DNA from: Daphnia carinata
Lineage: Eukaryota > Arthropoda > Branchiopoda > Diplostraca > Daphniidae
Assembly: GCF_022539665.2 (NCBI RefSeq)
Contig: NC_081333.1
Coordinates: 10,228,971-10,292,970 of the forward strand
Direction of reading: 5' to 3'
DNA: 64,000 nucleotides
In this document: positions 12,339 through 25,852 of the stretch, piece after piece
Layout: every line of letters begins with the position of its first letter
How positions within the stretch are numbered: position 1 is the first letter of the stretch
The notes under the pieces: model-generated
What the model saw: only the letters and a program-made list of their open reading frames with translations
Database searches by the model: none
Told to the model about the DNA's origin: nothing
Made by a program: the position numbers and the translations under genes

Positions 12339-15300
12339 TCTGTGAACGCCGGAGAGTGACGCTCAATTTATGCAGCACCGTCGCTTAACCATTTTCCCCC
12401 TCTTTATTGTGTTCGTTTTATTTTGTTTTCATCTTGATAAAATCCTATTTGAAATCCATTTAACTTTGACTTTGATCAAATTTGATTCATTTGGATCTGA
12501 AAATTGGTGATCCAATCGCCGGGGCGGCAATCCCCCAATGTCAACATTTCCGATAGTGTTTTCAACGAGAGTTTATCTCTTGTGTGTCTTATACCACCGT
12601 CCGGTTCCATTAAGAAATGTTTTGCATTCCAATCGATTTCTCGTAAAAGTTCACGACCTTTCTACTCTGACTCCCTACCACATCCTAAAAAATTTGAATA
12701 AAGAAAGAAAGGAAAGAGTTAGTTGAAGATTTATTTCTTATTTGTGTGTGTGTGTGTGTGTGTGTGTCGTTGTCTTGACTCATCGGTCGACCTTGCATGT
12801 CTTGTCAGTCACATTTTTAATGACTCACCTAATAGGCGGCCTTTGAAAAGATCGATTAGAATTTTTACGTAAGCGACATATTATTTAGATATCTGTGCCG
12901 GACGTTTCCCAACTCTCTGCACGAACGAGAAAAAGAAATGACATCTGATGAATATTCAAATTAGGAGGAGAAACAAAAAAAAAAGGAGGAGGAGGGGGGA
13001 AATAATTTTAAACATTTTTACTGTTGACAGAGCAAAGAAGCGGGATTGAAGGAGGACAGACATTGCCGGAAAAACATTGTTAAATAAAGAAAAAAAAAAA
13101 AAAAATACATGTCCCTCCTCATTGTCCTCCTTTTCATTCCACCTCCTTATTTCTCCTTTGTTGTTCCTTACAGTCCCGTCTCGGCAACTTGATCAAACAT
13201 TTCCCGAGACCACCCAACCTTTTTTTTTTTTTTTTCTTGCCCCCCCCCCCCTCCCCCCTCCTCCTCCTTCATTCAAGGATTGAAAGCAGACAAGTACAAA
13301 AAAAAATATGGCGGAAATGGCAAAAGAAGGGAATAAGGAGCGCTAAGGCAAAAGAGGGGAAAAAATAAAAGACTGTTATGTGGGGGAGGTCCGTGAAGAC
13401 GTCATAGCCTCCCCCCCCACCCCCCCCTCCCGCCTTTTGCCTCCTACCCTTCACATCAATCCCGCTTGTAACGTGCCCTCTCGGAAGGAGAAGAGTGGGT
13501 TGCAAAAACTGCTGCTCTTGTATGGGGCGCGAGTATATACACACAGCGTGACGTCAGCCGCCGTTTGCTGCGCTCACGGCACTTGATTGGTTGCTGACGT
13601 CCTTGTTCAGTAAAACCGACAATGGGCTCCCGGTGTCTGCGTGCGTTGGCTGACCGAAAAAAAAAAAAAAGAATAAAAAGAAAAACAGAATTGAATAAAT
13701 AAAAATAGAGAAACGTGAAAAATAAACGTAGATTGAGGTACAAAAAAAAATATATTTTAAAGTGAAGGGAGCGCATCAAAATGTAATGCGAACGCAAGGG
13801 CAGGATAAACAAAAGCGGGAATTTTTATCGATGTCTCTCTGTGAGTATAAATAAAACAGCGAGGTCGTAAAATGCTTTTGTCTTAACCCAATGTCTCTGG
13901 ACGAAACAAGAACGGAGTGATGAGCTCAGCGATCGACTCGAATAGCGCAACCTATATGAATAAGCGATAACCGATTTTGAACGCTCTAATCCGCTAACTG
14001 AGAGAAGGAGGGGGGGGGTCCAAAATTCAACCGCTATCAAACTGTTGATGTACACACGGCCGATGTAATGAACTTCGCACTTGGGTCAATTGCTCGGGTG
14101 CAACATACGCTACGCACGAGTTACTATACGTATAGAATCGTAATCGCTTGATCTTACATTTTCCTTATCTATAGGGGAAGTTCTTTTTATTATATAGATG
14201 AAGCAATTGAAAAGAAAAAGAGAGAAACGATTTAAAAAAAAAATACGGTAAAGCATATGTTGAAACATTTAGAAAAATAAAATAGAGATTTGTTTTTTAG
14301 TGATATCGATTCGATGTCAGAGAAAACAAAAGAACATCGGCCCTTTCGGAGCTTGTTGTGTTTTTCATTGAATGGGGTTTCGGTGTGTCCCTTCCTTCTC
14401 TTTCCATACACACTCACACGCATACCCATTGCTTTGGCTTAGCCGGCACGCATGATTGTGTTCTGTACAACGCGCCCACTTGGCGGACCTAAGGCTGGAC
14501 TGCGCTCCTTCCCTTTGGCCTTTCGGTCATTTTGGCCACCCACCTCGAGAGAGGCGGGAAAGAGAGACGCCCCCGATCAACAGACTCCCGAGATTAACCA
14601 ATAAGGAACCCTAACTCGGATTAGCTGTACGAACTTTTTCTTATTTAATAATATTATTGTTATTGAAAAAGCTTTCAGATTTTGTTTTTCTTTTTGTTTT
14701 TTGTTTTTGTTTTCTTATGAATTTTATTTTTGATTCAGCGGCCAAGGATGCCACGGTCGCCTATTTCAACATTTTCTATTTCTTCTTGTGTTATTTCATT
14801 TTTCTTTTTTACGCGCACTCTATTTCCAGCTATTCGTGGAAAATGAAAGGAAACAAGAGACGCAAGTGAAAAAAAAAAAAAAAAAAAAACGGGGAGGAGA
14901 GAAATACACACACACACACATACAGAAAAAAAAAAAACATAAATACGTAAAACTGAAAATGTATCAGGAGCCAAAGCTAAAACGAAAAAGAATATCGGAG
15001 AAAAAAAAAAAAAAGGAGAAACTCACGCCCGGTCTACACGGCCGATATGCTGCGTGCCGTTTTCTTTTGCCAACATTCAGTGCAAGGACGAAAGCGGCTA
15101 TTTGGCTGCAGGCTATGAATGCGCTGCAACAACAGGCGATCGGCAGACTGTTGAAAACCATCCGGATGTTCCTTTTTCTCTCTTTCTTTTCTATTCGTGC
15201 AATTATGTATACTAGATAGCAAGATACAATTGATTTCAAACGCTGATATTAGTGATGACAAGCGATAAGATCGTTATTTCAATTCATTACAATGATGATT

Positions 15301-15967
15301 TATTCGGTGACACGAGTTAACCGCAACGCTGAAAGATGCCGGGAGGGAACACGTATAGTGACTACTTCCACACACACATTACAAAAAAAAACAAAAAAAC
15401 ATACACACACAGACAAAGAAATACCAAGAATATAAACCATCCAACAAAAGACGTACGTCTTTCTTTTTCTCTTCTTTTTTTTTTTTATTTTGCGCAAACA
15501 AAACGTGACGAAAATCTCGGAAATGCAGCGTTACAACATCGCCTTTACAATCAAATATACACGTCCTTGGATGTGATTTTCTCTCATTCTTTAATTTTTA
15601 TTATTTGATCTGGTCTCGCCTGTAGTTCCCCGCGTTTTGTCGCCGACAACAAAAGTCGACCAACAACCACAACAGGAACAATACAGAAGAGAAAAATCAA
15701 AAAAAAAAAATTTATATATATGAAAAGACTTGGAAACAAACAATTAAAAAGAAAGTCGCCAGTGCAATTTCAGTATAAGAGCAACAACACCAAAAAAAGG
15801 AGAGAGAGAGAGAGAGAGAGAGAAACAGACAGAGAATTTGTACTATAAGAAGAGAGGAGAGAAATCGCGTGTTCGCCCCGTTCTTTTCGTTGGCGGAGCT
15901 GCTTCCGCCGAGCGCGACGCCAGCGACGCTCGCCGTCATTGCCTACTTTTTCTTTATGTCATTCTCT

Positions 15968-16000
<33 letters not shown>

Positions 16001-16402
16001 TTGGTTTCTTTTCATGAGCCAAAGAAGAAAATCTCTTTCTGCTTGGGTGTGTGTATATATACATTGGATTTCCCCTCCCCCTCTTTGTCCATTATAAGGT
16101 AACTAGAGTATGACCCAATTCAAATCTGCTGTTTCAATAGGACAGGCGTGTGCGCTTGCTTATTTCGTCCCCCAACTCCCTTCCACCCTTTTTATTTCGA
16201 AAACATTCCATCGTTTCAATTTTTATTTTGTTTCTTTCTTTTTTCATTTCATCTATTTTTTTTTTTTTTTTTTTTTTTTTTTGGTTCAGGCCGTTCACGG
16301 CTAAATGAATATGAGAAACAGTCCGCGAGTCGGCCAAGCCATTCAAACATTTTAACGGGCCATCCTGTATGTAGGCTACTCGTGTACGCCATATATCCTA
16401 CA

Positions 16403-16406
<4 letters not shown>

Positions 16407-16442
<36 letters not shown>
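16407..16442 (+). repeat. (CTG)12 trinucleotide repeat
   Basis: Twelve uninterrupted CTG units, flanked by a diverged CTA unit on each side. No convincing exon surrounds it. The plus-strand frame that reads it as poly-Ala begins in a T-rich stretch, so I treat it as a non-coding microsatellite. Confidence 0.9.
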
Positions 16443-16450
<8 letters not shown>

Positions 16451-18573
16451 GCTTATGGCATTCATTGATTACGGCCGACGACGCGCCTCTTACTATACAA
16501 TTCATTATACGTGAGAGAAGAACAACAACGAGTACGCGCGCCCTGAGGTACACGTACGAGCAATACGCGTTGCGTAGACATCGGATCTGCATGGCTGTGT
16601 GGGCGGAGGATGTGACCGCCAATGCACTTCATTCCCATCGACAGCCTGTCAATAACGACGCTCCTATTTTTTCTCTCTTTTTTTTTTAGAAGGAACGTGA
16701 GGCTAATATTCGAGTTAACTATAGATACAGCTACTTTTTGTGAAGGGAAAGGGCAACAACAAAATTGTATCTAAAAAAAAGAGGGCGGATGGGGTAGAGC
16801 GGTGATGATAAAGGCCAACATGAAACATCAATAGTGTATTGATATATAGCTATCGGTCTATTGGCAATCGATACAGTGGGAACGAGGTCTTTATATTTGT
16901 TAGTGAGGCTGCCGTATCAAGGGCGTTGACGTTTCGTTCCATTAATTTCTGCACGGATGCATTTATTCCCCGTTTTTCTTTTAAATCCGAGAAGAACACG
17001 AAAGGGCCTCTAGTGACGTTTCGTTTTTAATTCTTTTTTAAACATATGAAGGGAAGAAAAAATAAAAAGAAGCTTCATCCGTAAAGCCCGGCGCTCTCAT
17101 TTGCCTATCGAATCGAGCGAATGAGAAGGACGGCATTTTATGGCATTTATCAAACGGCCTTAAAGCCCCGAACTCAAATTTTAAAAAATTTCTCTAATAA
17201 AGCGCGGATGGTTGACTATTAAAATCTCCCCTTTTAAAAAAATGTGTTTCTTTTTTGTTTTATTCTTAAACTTCTTCCGTTTTTTTTTTTTTTTTATAGA
17301 ACGATGGGATAAGGTAATAATAATCATATTCTTTCTTTCTATTCCTCTTGCTCTGTTCATTCGTCTCTTTTTGTTGTTGTTGTTGTTGTTGAGTTCTTGA
17401 CGTCTGGAACGCAGTGGGGGGGATGCTGGGGCGAGAACAAGCCGGTGAAGAATGCGCACCTTGACGCAGCCCAACTGAATCCAGGCGAAACAGGGAAAGC
17501 AGAGACTAAAATATTAAAACAGAGGGGAAAGAAATATTGAAAAAAAAAAAAAAAAAAAAGAGCCTTGACTGTAGTGAAATCTCGTTTTTTTTTTTTTAAG
17601 AGGAAAAAAAAAAATAAAATAAAAAAAGAGAGGAAGAAGAATGTCAGGCTAAATACTTTTGGGGTAGCTTATGGGTGGAAGATATACTGCTGCGCTCCAC
17701 TATATACCTTTGTGTACATAAAACCATATACGTATATCTGCTGTAACGTGCAAGGCATGTTCGTTCCGTGTTAGACGTTTGCCTGGTTTTCCTCTCTCCA
17801 GTTTCTGATTTTATTTTATATTTTTTTTCCAGTATTCCTCTGAAATCCTTCACCCCTTATTCTCTCAGCGTCTGCCAACTAACTCTTGATCGTTGACAGA
17901 GAAGGAAGACATCGTCTTCTGTCTTACAAGGAAATCATAGCTGTCACCCAACTGTTTTTTTTTTTTTTTTTACTCTCCATTCGGTTTTGAAGCTTTTTTT
18001 TGTTTTGTTTTTTTTAAAGGCATCTCCTATTTGAAATATAGTATGGAAAGAAAAAAAGAAAAGAAAGGAGAATACTAGTAACGACGCTTGTAGTCTATAT
18101 AGGAAATATTATCCTTTTTTGTCGCTTTTTTTTTTCAATTCTTATTTGTTTGTTATATTCCCTCATTTTCGTTTTGTTGTTTCTGCCCTCTGCGTTCTTT
18201 TTTTTTTTTTTTTTCTTTCTTTCTTTCTTTAGCGCAGTCCTATCTTTTTCCGCTTGTCTTTCTTTAAAATTATATTCCTCCCTTCTCTTTATGTGTGGCT
18301 CTGTGTTGTATACTCCCCTCAGGAAATGAAAGAAAATATCACGCCGCGCCATTTTGCGCCTATAGCTCTCCCGCTTTTTTTTTCCCTCCCGTCTCTCTCT
18401 CTCTCTCTCTCTCTCTCTCCTTTTCTCTTCTCTTCGTATACCATAAGGGGCGTCGTTCCTTTTTTGGATCAAAAAGGAAAAAAAAAAAAAAAAAAAAAAA
18501 AAAAGGAAAAAAAATAGACGAAATAGAAAAGAAATAGAAGAAGAAGGTTGACTTTCTTCTTTTCCATCTTATA

Positions 18574-18600
18574 GATCCTCCTCCTCCACCGGAGGAGGAT
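18574..18600. repeat. Short GC-richer hairpin
   Basis: The arms atcctcctcc and ggaggaggat are exact reverse complements separated by a few bases. It stands out in A/T-rich surroundings. Its function is unknown. Confidence 0.6.
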
Positions 18601-19104
18601 TGGAAAGGAGACAAGGCGGAGGGCAGCAAAAAAAAAAATAAATAAAAAAAATAAAATAAAATGAAATAAAATAAAATAACAAGGGCTGCCATCGTCGGTT
18701 TCGAGACGCTGCCGACGCCCGCCGAGGCCAGCAACATCTCCCATCGTTCGAATTGCGAGGCGCCCTTCGCTCCTTTTTCCCCGTCTCGTCGTTCTCTCTC
18801 TCTCTCCCTTCTCCTCATTGATCTCTCGATAGATAGAAGAGATATATAGTGAAAGGAGAAGAAGAAGAAGCGGAGAGCCAAAGACAAAAAAAGAAAAAGA
18901 CGAGCATCCAGGAGAAAAAAGAAAAAAGAAAAAAGAAAAAAGAAAAAAAAAAGAAAACTATATAGTCGTTTCCTACTCCTCCCTCTTTCACGCAGAGACC
19001 TATCCATCAGAGGCTGCCTCTCTCTCTCTGGTGTACCATCTTCTTTTTTCTGCCTTTCTCTCTCGCCCTCTCTCTTTTGCTCTCCTTCTTTACTCGCTAT
19101 CTTC

Positions 19105-19134
19105 TATATATATATATATATGTATATATATATA
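19105..19134. repeat. (TA)n microsatellite
   Basis: TA run with one TG interruption. Confidence 0.9.
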
Positions 19135-21379
19135 AATGTGTGTAGTTGTGTTGCCTGCTTCAACTTTATTTGAGGGACCCTCCGCGTTCGCTTACTTCTA
19201 TTTATTTAACTTTTTTTTTTTATATTTATATATATATCCGACGCGGTTTCCACGTGTGTCTTTTTCTCTGTTTGTTTTTCTTTTCCTATTCCATCAGTTT
19301 TCTAGAAATTTTTTGTTTTATTATTTTTTTTTTTCAACGGTAAAAATACATTGGAACATGAATACCGATGTACACACACGTAGGATTGAGTTAAGGTGCC
19401 AACAATACGGGCATAACACCGGGCAAAACCAAGACAGAAAAAAAAAGTGCAATTACATTAATTTATGGGACGCATTTCGGTTTGATGTTCTCATTGCGAT
19501 GACTTTCTTTATTTTCAGATGGCTCGTTAAAATCCAGGTGATTAGCAAAATGATTGTAAGAAAGGTCATCAAGAAGTAATGGCAAAAAAAAACAAACAAA
19601 AACAAACAAACGCAATCATGAATAAGGAAGAAAATCGGATGAAAAATGAAGTGAAAAATGAATTAAGAGTCGCCAGTGGCGACGGACGTTCCGCCTTTAT
19701 GCAAATCTCATTTGCTCCCGTTTTTCCACTATTCTTCCGCTGCAAACATTCCGGTTTTTGCTTTCTCATATCAGTTCTTATGGTTTCTGCGTTTATCAGG
19801 CAAAACAAAAAAAAAACAAAAAAAAAACAAAAAAAACAACGTCGAAAAATAACGGATGCAAATCGAAAAAAAAAATAATAATCCGATTTTTGTATCAATT
19901 TTCATAGGTGAAATGGTGCTATCCGTAATGAGTTTTTATATACACAGACAATTAAGCGTTCCTCTTCTTCTGCCAACCTCTTTCTCTTAAAAAAAATGAG
20001 CCTGAAAGTCTCCGGGCAGGAAAAGCTCTGGACAAAAAAAAAAACAAAAAAAAACAAAAAAAAAACCGCACGACACAAAATCAAAAAGAAAATATAAAAA
20101 ACAGGGTCTCCTTTTTTTTTTTTTGCCTGTAAAAGAAAAACACATTCCTAAGAGGCGGTATCACGCTCGCGATTTTTTTTTTCTTTCGTTGTTGTTGTCG
20201 TGACTGCCGAGTCAACGTTCTTCCTTTATTTCATTTTCTTTTTTTTTTTTTTTTGTTTTTTTTCCCCATCTGCCTCCCCCTTCCCCATCTGTCCGTCGCC
20301 CGGAGGGCCAGCATCATCTATACATAACGGGACCAATTATATTATATGACTTTCGACGAGAATTGCAATGTCCAACAGAGTCTAACCAAACCCGGTTCCT
20401 TCTACTAAAATATATAGGATATGTCCCTTGTAGTTTTGTGTTTTTCCTTCTTTCTCTCTCTCTCTTTATTTTTGTTCTTGAACAATTCCTCGATCCGGGA
20501 TTTTTTTTTTTTTTTCTCCGCCCTCCGGCCGGATGATTTGGTTCAATGGCATTAAAGGCAAAAACAAAAAAAAATAATAATAAATAAAAAAATGAGCCAA
20601 CTGTGACGAGTTTTATTAGCCGTAATAATACTGTCATTCGTATACACGGCCAAATACTTGTAGTGTACCAAATGAAGAGAAGTTGCCCTGTGAAGAAATA
20701 AATTCTAGCACTTTAACAGTTAAAAAAAAAAAAAAATAATAATAAAAATAGAGATCATGTATAGATTAATGCAGAGCAAATGTTTTTGGCATTTTTCTTT
20801 CCTATTGACTTAAAATGTATTTGGCGTTTTGCAGCCATTCTAAGGGTTGATGCGTACAGGAAGAAGAAGCGCATACAAAAGCAGCAAGTTAAAAACAAAA
20901 CAAAACACAAAAAAAAAAAAGAGGTGATTGTTCTCTACATGCAATCATATCTACTTAGTCATTCTGGCGGGATATTGATGCCTGATTGCGAGAGACCGGC
21001 AAATCGCATAACGCGTGCGCTTTTCTTTATATGTCCCTCCTCCTCTTTCTCCTCCTACCCGATCACACCATCTCTTTATTTTTTATCCGCCCCGTCTATT
21101 CGCTCTTCAATGTTGATAAGTCCCTTTTTTTTTTTTTTTTTCGCCCGCTCTTCGTAACTACCAAGCAGCACGACGTATATAAATATAGTCAAACGGGAGT
21201 CGACTTATCGACACGACGCAAAGGGGCCGGATGAAATGACAACAACAACGCAAAAATAAAAAAAAAAAAAAAAAAAAAAAGGAAAAAAATTTGAAATCGA
21301 CTCGGCAGAACTGGAAACTTCAAACGGTGTCACGAGCAAAAGATCAAGGCGGTACATGTCAACATAATCCAACCCCCTC

Positions 21380-21380
<1 letters not shown>

Positions 21381-21412
<32 letters not shown>
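21381..21412. repeat. Poly(A) tract, about 32 bases
   Basis: Uninterrupted A run; a second A run of about 25 bases lies near 21,258. Confidence 0.9.
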
Positions 21413-21414
<2 letters not shown>

Positions 21415-22524
21415 AGGAAACATCAAGAAAAGATTGCGGGAAAGTCAAGCGACTCTCGTACGTTCGTTCGTCCTTTGTTCGAAAGCCTACGCAGAATGAA
21501 ATACGCAGAATGCTCTCCCCAATACTGAAGGGCTTTTAGCTGTTTTTCTTCTTTCTATCAAAGAGCAGTAGGAGATCCATATAAAATTGATGTCTTTATA
21601 CCTCGGCTAAATGGACGTGTGTGATTCTTACGAAGTACAAACAAACGTCAAAATACAAGAAAACAAAGAGGTGCGCGTTACAGTCGATAGTTTTTGCCGC
21701 TGCAGGATCTACTACCAGCAACAGGGGCCAGCGACGATAACACAATGTCTGATATATGGAAGCGCTAAAGGAGAGTCTCAGCGTCGCTTTGGGATGTCGC
21801 GTGTATTAAGGGGAGAAACAGAGAGCGCGTGTCCAGTCAATAGAGCCGCTGCTTTTGCAGACCGAGTTCCGTTCTGATAATAATAATACAACAACCTAAA
21901 AAAGAAAAAAAAGGGAGCCGGGAATTGAACGGACAAAAAAGAAATGGCGGTCTGGTACGTATAACAAGTGGGGAAAAATGGAAATAAGAAAAGATAAAAG
22001 AAAAAAAAAGGAGAGAGTGGAAATAAAAAAAAAACAAAAAAGGGTGATGGCGGTGGCGCTGGTAAATCGGGGGGACGTGCGCGATGCACCGCCTGCCACC
22101 GCGACGCTTGCCACTCCGTGCAGCTCTCATTACCATAAGTGACGACGCAATAGCTTCCCCCCCTCCTTCCTCTACTCTTTTTTTTTTTTTTTTATCCCGA
22201 CCTCCTCTCTCTCTTTCACATACGAGTACACACACAATAACAACAGCATCAAAACAGGAAGCTCCCCCCCCCCCACCCCATTGCTCTTGCCACCTCTTTC
22301 TTTATATTTCCGTTAGTTTTCTCTCTTCTATCCTTACTATTCTTTTTCTATTTTTTTTTTTTTTAATTCTCTTCATCGGTTCCGGCGACGCCATTGCCCA
22401 ATCCCCCCCTCCCCTTCCCGTCCACAGTCTCCATCTTGCCACCCTGTGCGAAGCCTCTAAAGATATCGATCGCACTTATATACACGCAGCGTTGTGCTCT
22501 CTGCGCCTCTTCTTTTTGGCCACC

Positions 22525-22531
<7 letters not shown>

Positions 22532-22563
<32 letters not shown>

Positions 22564-22574
22564 TCCCTCTCTCT
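22532..22574. repeat. (CT)n microsatellite
   Basis: A CT run, perfect to about 22,560 and then imperfect. Confidence 0.93.
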
Positions 22575-25500
22575 TTCTCCTGTCTGTCCGTCTGTCTTTG
22601 TCCATCACGCCACCGGAACTGGTGCGGATAGCAATTCCAACCCTATGTTAATCAAGCGACTCCTCTTGATGCGCTCGCTCAATCTCTGCCTTCCTCGCTT
22701 GCTCTCTCTCGCTCTCTCTCAATCTGTGTGTTATAGATGAAACCCCCCTTTTTTTTTTTTTTTTTTTTTTTTTTTGGATTTTTGTTTTTATTCCACTACA
22801 CGTCAGTTACATAAAGGACATGCCTCCCTCATTGTTTTCCCCCCGCTTTTTTTTTTGTTCTATCGTCTATAGAAAACATTAAGGACGGTGAGGTTCGTCG
22901 AAGAGCATTTAAAAACCCTAATCATTCAAAGCCTGCGGGAAAGGCAGCCTTTTTCATTATTGAAAGGCGATCAAAAAATCAGACGGAAGTTGATCCGACA
23001 GTTACCGGTTAACTGAATAACGGAGCCAGTTAGAAGGGCCACGGTATCAGTTTTTTTTTTTAGCGCAACTATAGAAAAGCGGAGGTGGCGGGGTGCTTTA
23101 TGGCCGGCCACACGACCGCCCTACTTTCGTTCCTCGTCATCATCCATAATATAGACAAGGCGAAGGGGCGCACGGGACGGAAAACTATGACGGCCGAACC
23201 GACGGAAAAATGCGATATATAAGCGATGAAGAAGAAGAAGAAAAAAGAAAAAAAAAAAAAAAAGAGACAAAAATAATAATAATATTCTCTTATAAAAAGG
23301 AAATATAAGAGAGAGGCCCCCAGTGCGTTCTGACTTTCCCACGCAACCTATTGACCAATGCACTGTTTGTAATATCTTTCTCTCTCTCTCTCTCTCTGTA
23401 CCGCTCCTGCTGCTCTCTCTCTCTCTCTCTCTCTCTCCCTTTTTCTATTCTTTATTCTTCTCTGTCTCTCCCCTCTTACCCAATATGATGTTTGTGTTTG
23501 TGTGTTGCCGTAGATGTGGATGGATCTAGAAGCTATAGAGAGGCCAACTAGGAGGGTGTTCCGTCAAGTAAGAGAAGTGCATCTATTTAGTTTTTCCCTT
23601 GTCAGAGGAGGACGGCTGATAGGAAAGAGGAGGAAAAAGAGGGTGGGAAATGGTGTGGCTGTGCGACGTGTATGTGGGGAAAGATTTTAAAAAATAAAAG
23701 AGAATCGGTGGAATTTTTCTTCTTCTTCTTCTTCTTCTTCCTCTTCTCAAGAAGAGACGAGAAGGAAAGAAAAAAAAGGAGACCTTCTTTTTTTTTTTTC
23801 TTGTTGTTTGTTGTGTTTGCATGAAAAGAGAATGGAGAAACTGGATGGATCCAATACAATCCAGTCCCTTCCCATTCCGGCATGGATTTTTTTTTTTCTT
23901 TCCCAAAGGCGGAACCCCATAACGTTTCTTTTCCTTAGCGATGAAGCTCTGTTTTCCAGTTTGTGCTGCCTCTTCAACTGAGCTCTCGACGTTCGTCTTC
24001 TTTTTTGTTCGCTCTCTTCAATTCTGTATACAAGCAAACAAGAAAACCTATATAATTCCAAAAACCATTCATCGCCAATGTCCCCCTATCTTTGTATATA
24101 TATATATATATTTTGTTTCCCCCCTCTCTCTTAAATGTTGATGTACTTTAGATTTCTTTTTTTATTATTATTATTGCCTTTGATTTACGTTCTGTTTGTA
24201 TCACCCTCGTCATTGGTTACAACCTCGTGAAACGCGTAGGGGAGGAACTTGTGTATTTTTCATTTCCAATGCGTTTCAAAACCGCATTCTAACGATGTAT
24301 TCGACCAGCTTCGAAGGGTTTGCCCGATGTTCTACATTCATTTGCATTTCTTTGTCTTTTTGAATTGTATCGGTGCCGTTTTCTTCCTACTCCTTTTCTT
24401 TCAACTTACTGTCTTCCCCTTTTTTTTTTCTCTCTTTTTGAGGAAATAGCAAAAGGAAAAAGGAGACCGGATCTAGGTCGATACATGGTTATACTACCCT
24501 ACTCTAGCTACCGCTGTGGCATCCTACAACGCCGTCTAGCGTTTCCTGTCCGTCCACAGTTGTGATGCTTTTTTTTTTTTTAATTCTTCTTCATCATCTT
24601 CCCCATCGACGTACACGTATCGTACGAATGCTTAACCGGTTGCCTTCTCTCCTGCTATATCCGTTCGATGGATAGAAACGAGCGCTCCAAACACATCTAC
24701 GGATTCTTCGTGTTTTTTGGGTTTTTTTTTTTCTTCCCCTATGTTCGTCCGTGTGTTCTCCTCTGTTTTTGTATTATTGTTGTCGGCTTTATCTTCATCT
24801 CTTTCGTCCTTTTTTTTTTTTTCTTCTTTCTTTTCCTTTTCCCCTCCGTTCCCATTCGACGGTCTCAACTTGTTGACAGGAAGTGTCTTTCTCTCTGTGC
24901 TCTCGTTCGTCCCTCAACCCAACTTGTCCGACCGACATCGTTTTGACGTCCTCGCACGCCGTTCCAAGGCCAGCAAAAAGCGTCAGACAACCTTAAAAAG
25001 AGCAAAAAAAAAAAAATTTAATAAATAAATAACATAGAAAAGAACATACGTATAGTTTTTTTTCCTTTTTTAAAAAGCTCTTTCCATTCGATGGCTTCAG
25101 CCAGTCATCAGTTCAACAACGGCCTATTATTCTTTTTCTTTTTTTTTTTTTTTTTTTTTTGATATTTAAGAGATACATAGAATATGCATTCGGTTATTGT
25201 ATCCTTGACACATTATCGTCACACGTAGCGAAGCATTGAACGAGAAGCCTACTGTGCTTCTTGCTTTTGTTGGACACGTGACGGATGCCGTCTCATTGTT
25301 TACGACCTAGAAGGTCGGCCGGTGTCGAAAGGTTATCCCGACAACAGGGAGACAAGTGATTGGCTGATTTGACCGCAATCGCAGTTAAATAGAAAGTGTG
25401 CGCAAAACATTACGAAAAGCTGAAAAATAAAATGAACAAAGCGACCGATGCGTAACGCGACCAAATAAAAAACGACAAAAAAACATGCGAAATTCAAGTA

Positions 25501-25807
25501 GAAAATGTTTGTGAATATGCCAATGTCCGACCGACCACCTTGAAAGCGCTCACCAACCAAACCAGAGAGAGAGAGAGAAAAAAGGGACTCGCGATGGATG
25601 ACGAATTGTGCAGAGAGAAAGCGAAACAAAGGAAATAATGTAATAACGAGAGAAGGGAGGTGGGGGGGGGAGGAGTAATGTATAAAGCTACTTCTGCTAC
25701 CGCTATATACACTGAGTGATGTCACGTAGAGAGAGAGTGCCACCACCGCCCCACAAAACGAACCGAATTGTTGGGATTAAATTAGAGATTTTTATTTTGT
25801 TTTGTTT

Positions 25808-25808
<1 letters not shown>

Positions 25809-25845
<37 letters not shown>

Positions 25846-25852
25846 TGTGTGT
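25809..25852. repeat. Compound (CT)n(GT)n microsatellite
   Basis: About ten CT units pass directly into about twelve GT units. Confidence 0.95.

Larger units (their letters stand above)
10001..20000. other. Low-complexity non-genic DNA, part 2
   Basis: This part has the same character as the preceding 10 kb. It includes the longest (CT)n block of the window (10,453-10,517), a 36-base T run (11,305-11,340), (GA)n at 11,946-11,984, a (CTG)12 tract near 16,407, and a (TA)n stretch near 19,105. Between tracts are unremarkable unique segments. I looked for splice-bounded open segments on both strands and found none that read as protein. Confidence 0.7.

Noticed and set aside
16148-16468. A poly-Ala frame across the CTG repeat
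   Set aside because: It begins in T-rich sequence with a Phe run. The Ala run is simply the trinucleotide repeat.
18360-19007. A 215-codon minus-strand frame
   Set aside because: Almost entirely Phe, Arg/Glu and Lys runs from A/T and GA tracts; no motif and no splice-consistent neighbours.
22084-22740. A 218-codon plus-strand frame
   Set aside because: Ser/Leu/Pro-rich translation of CT microsatellites.
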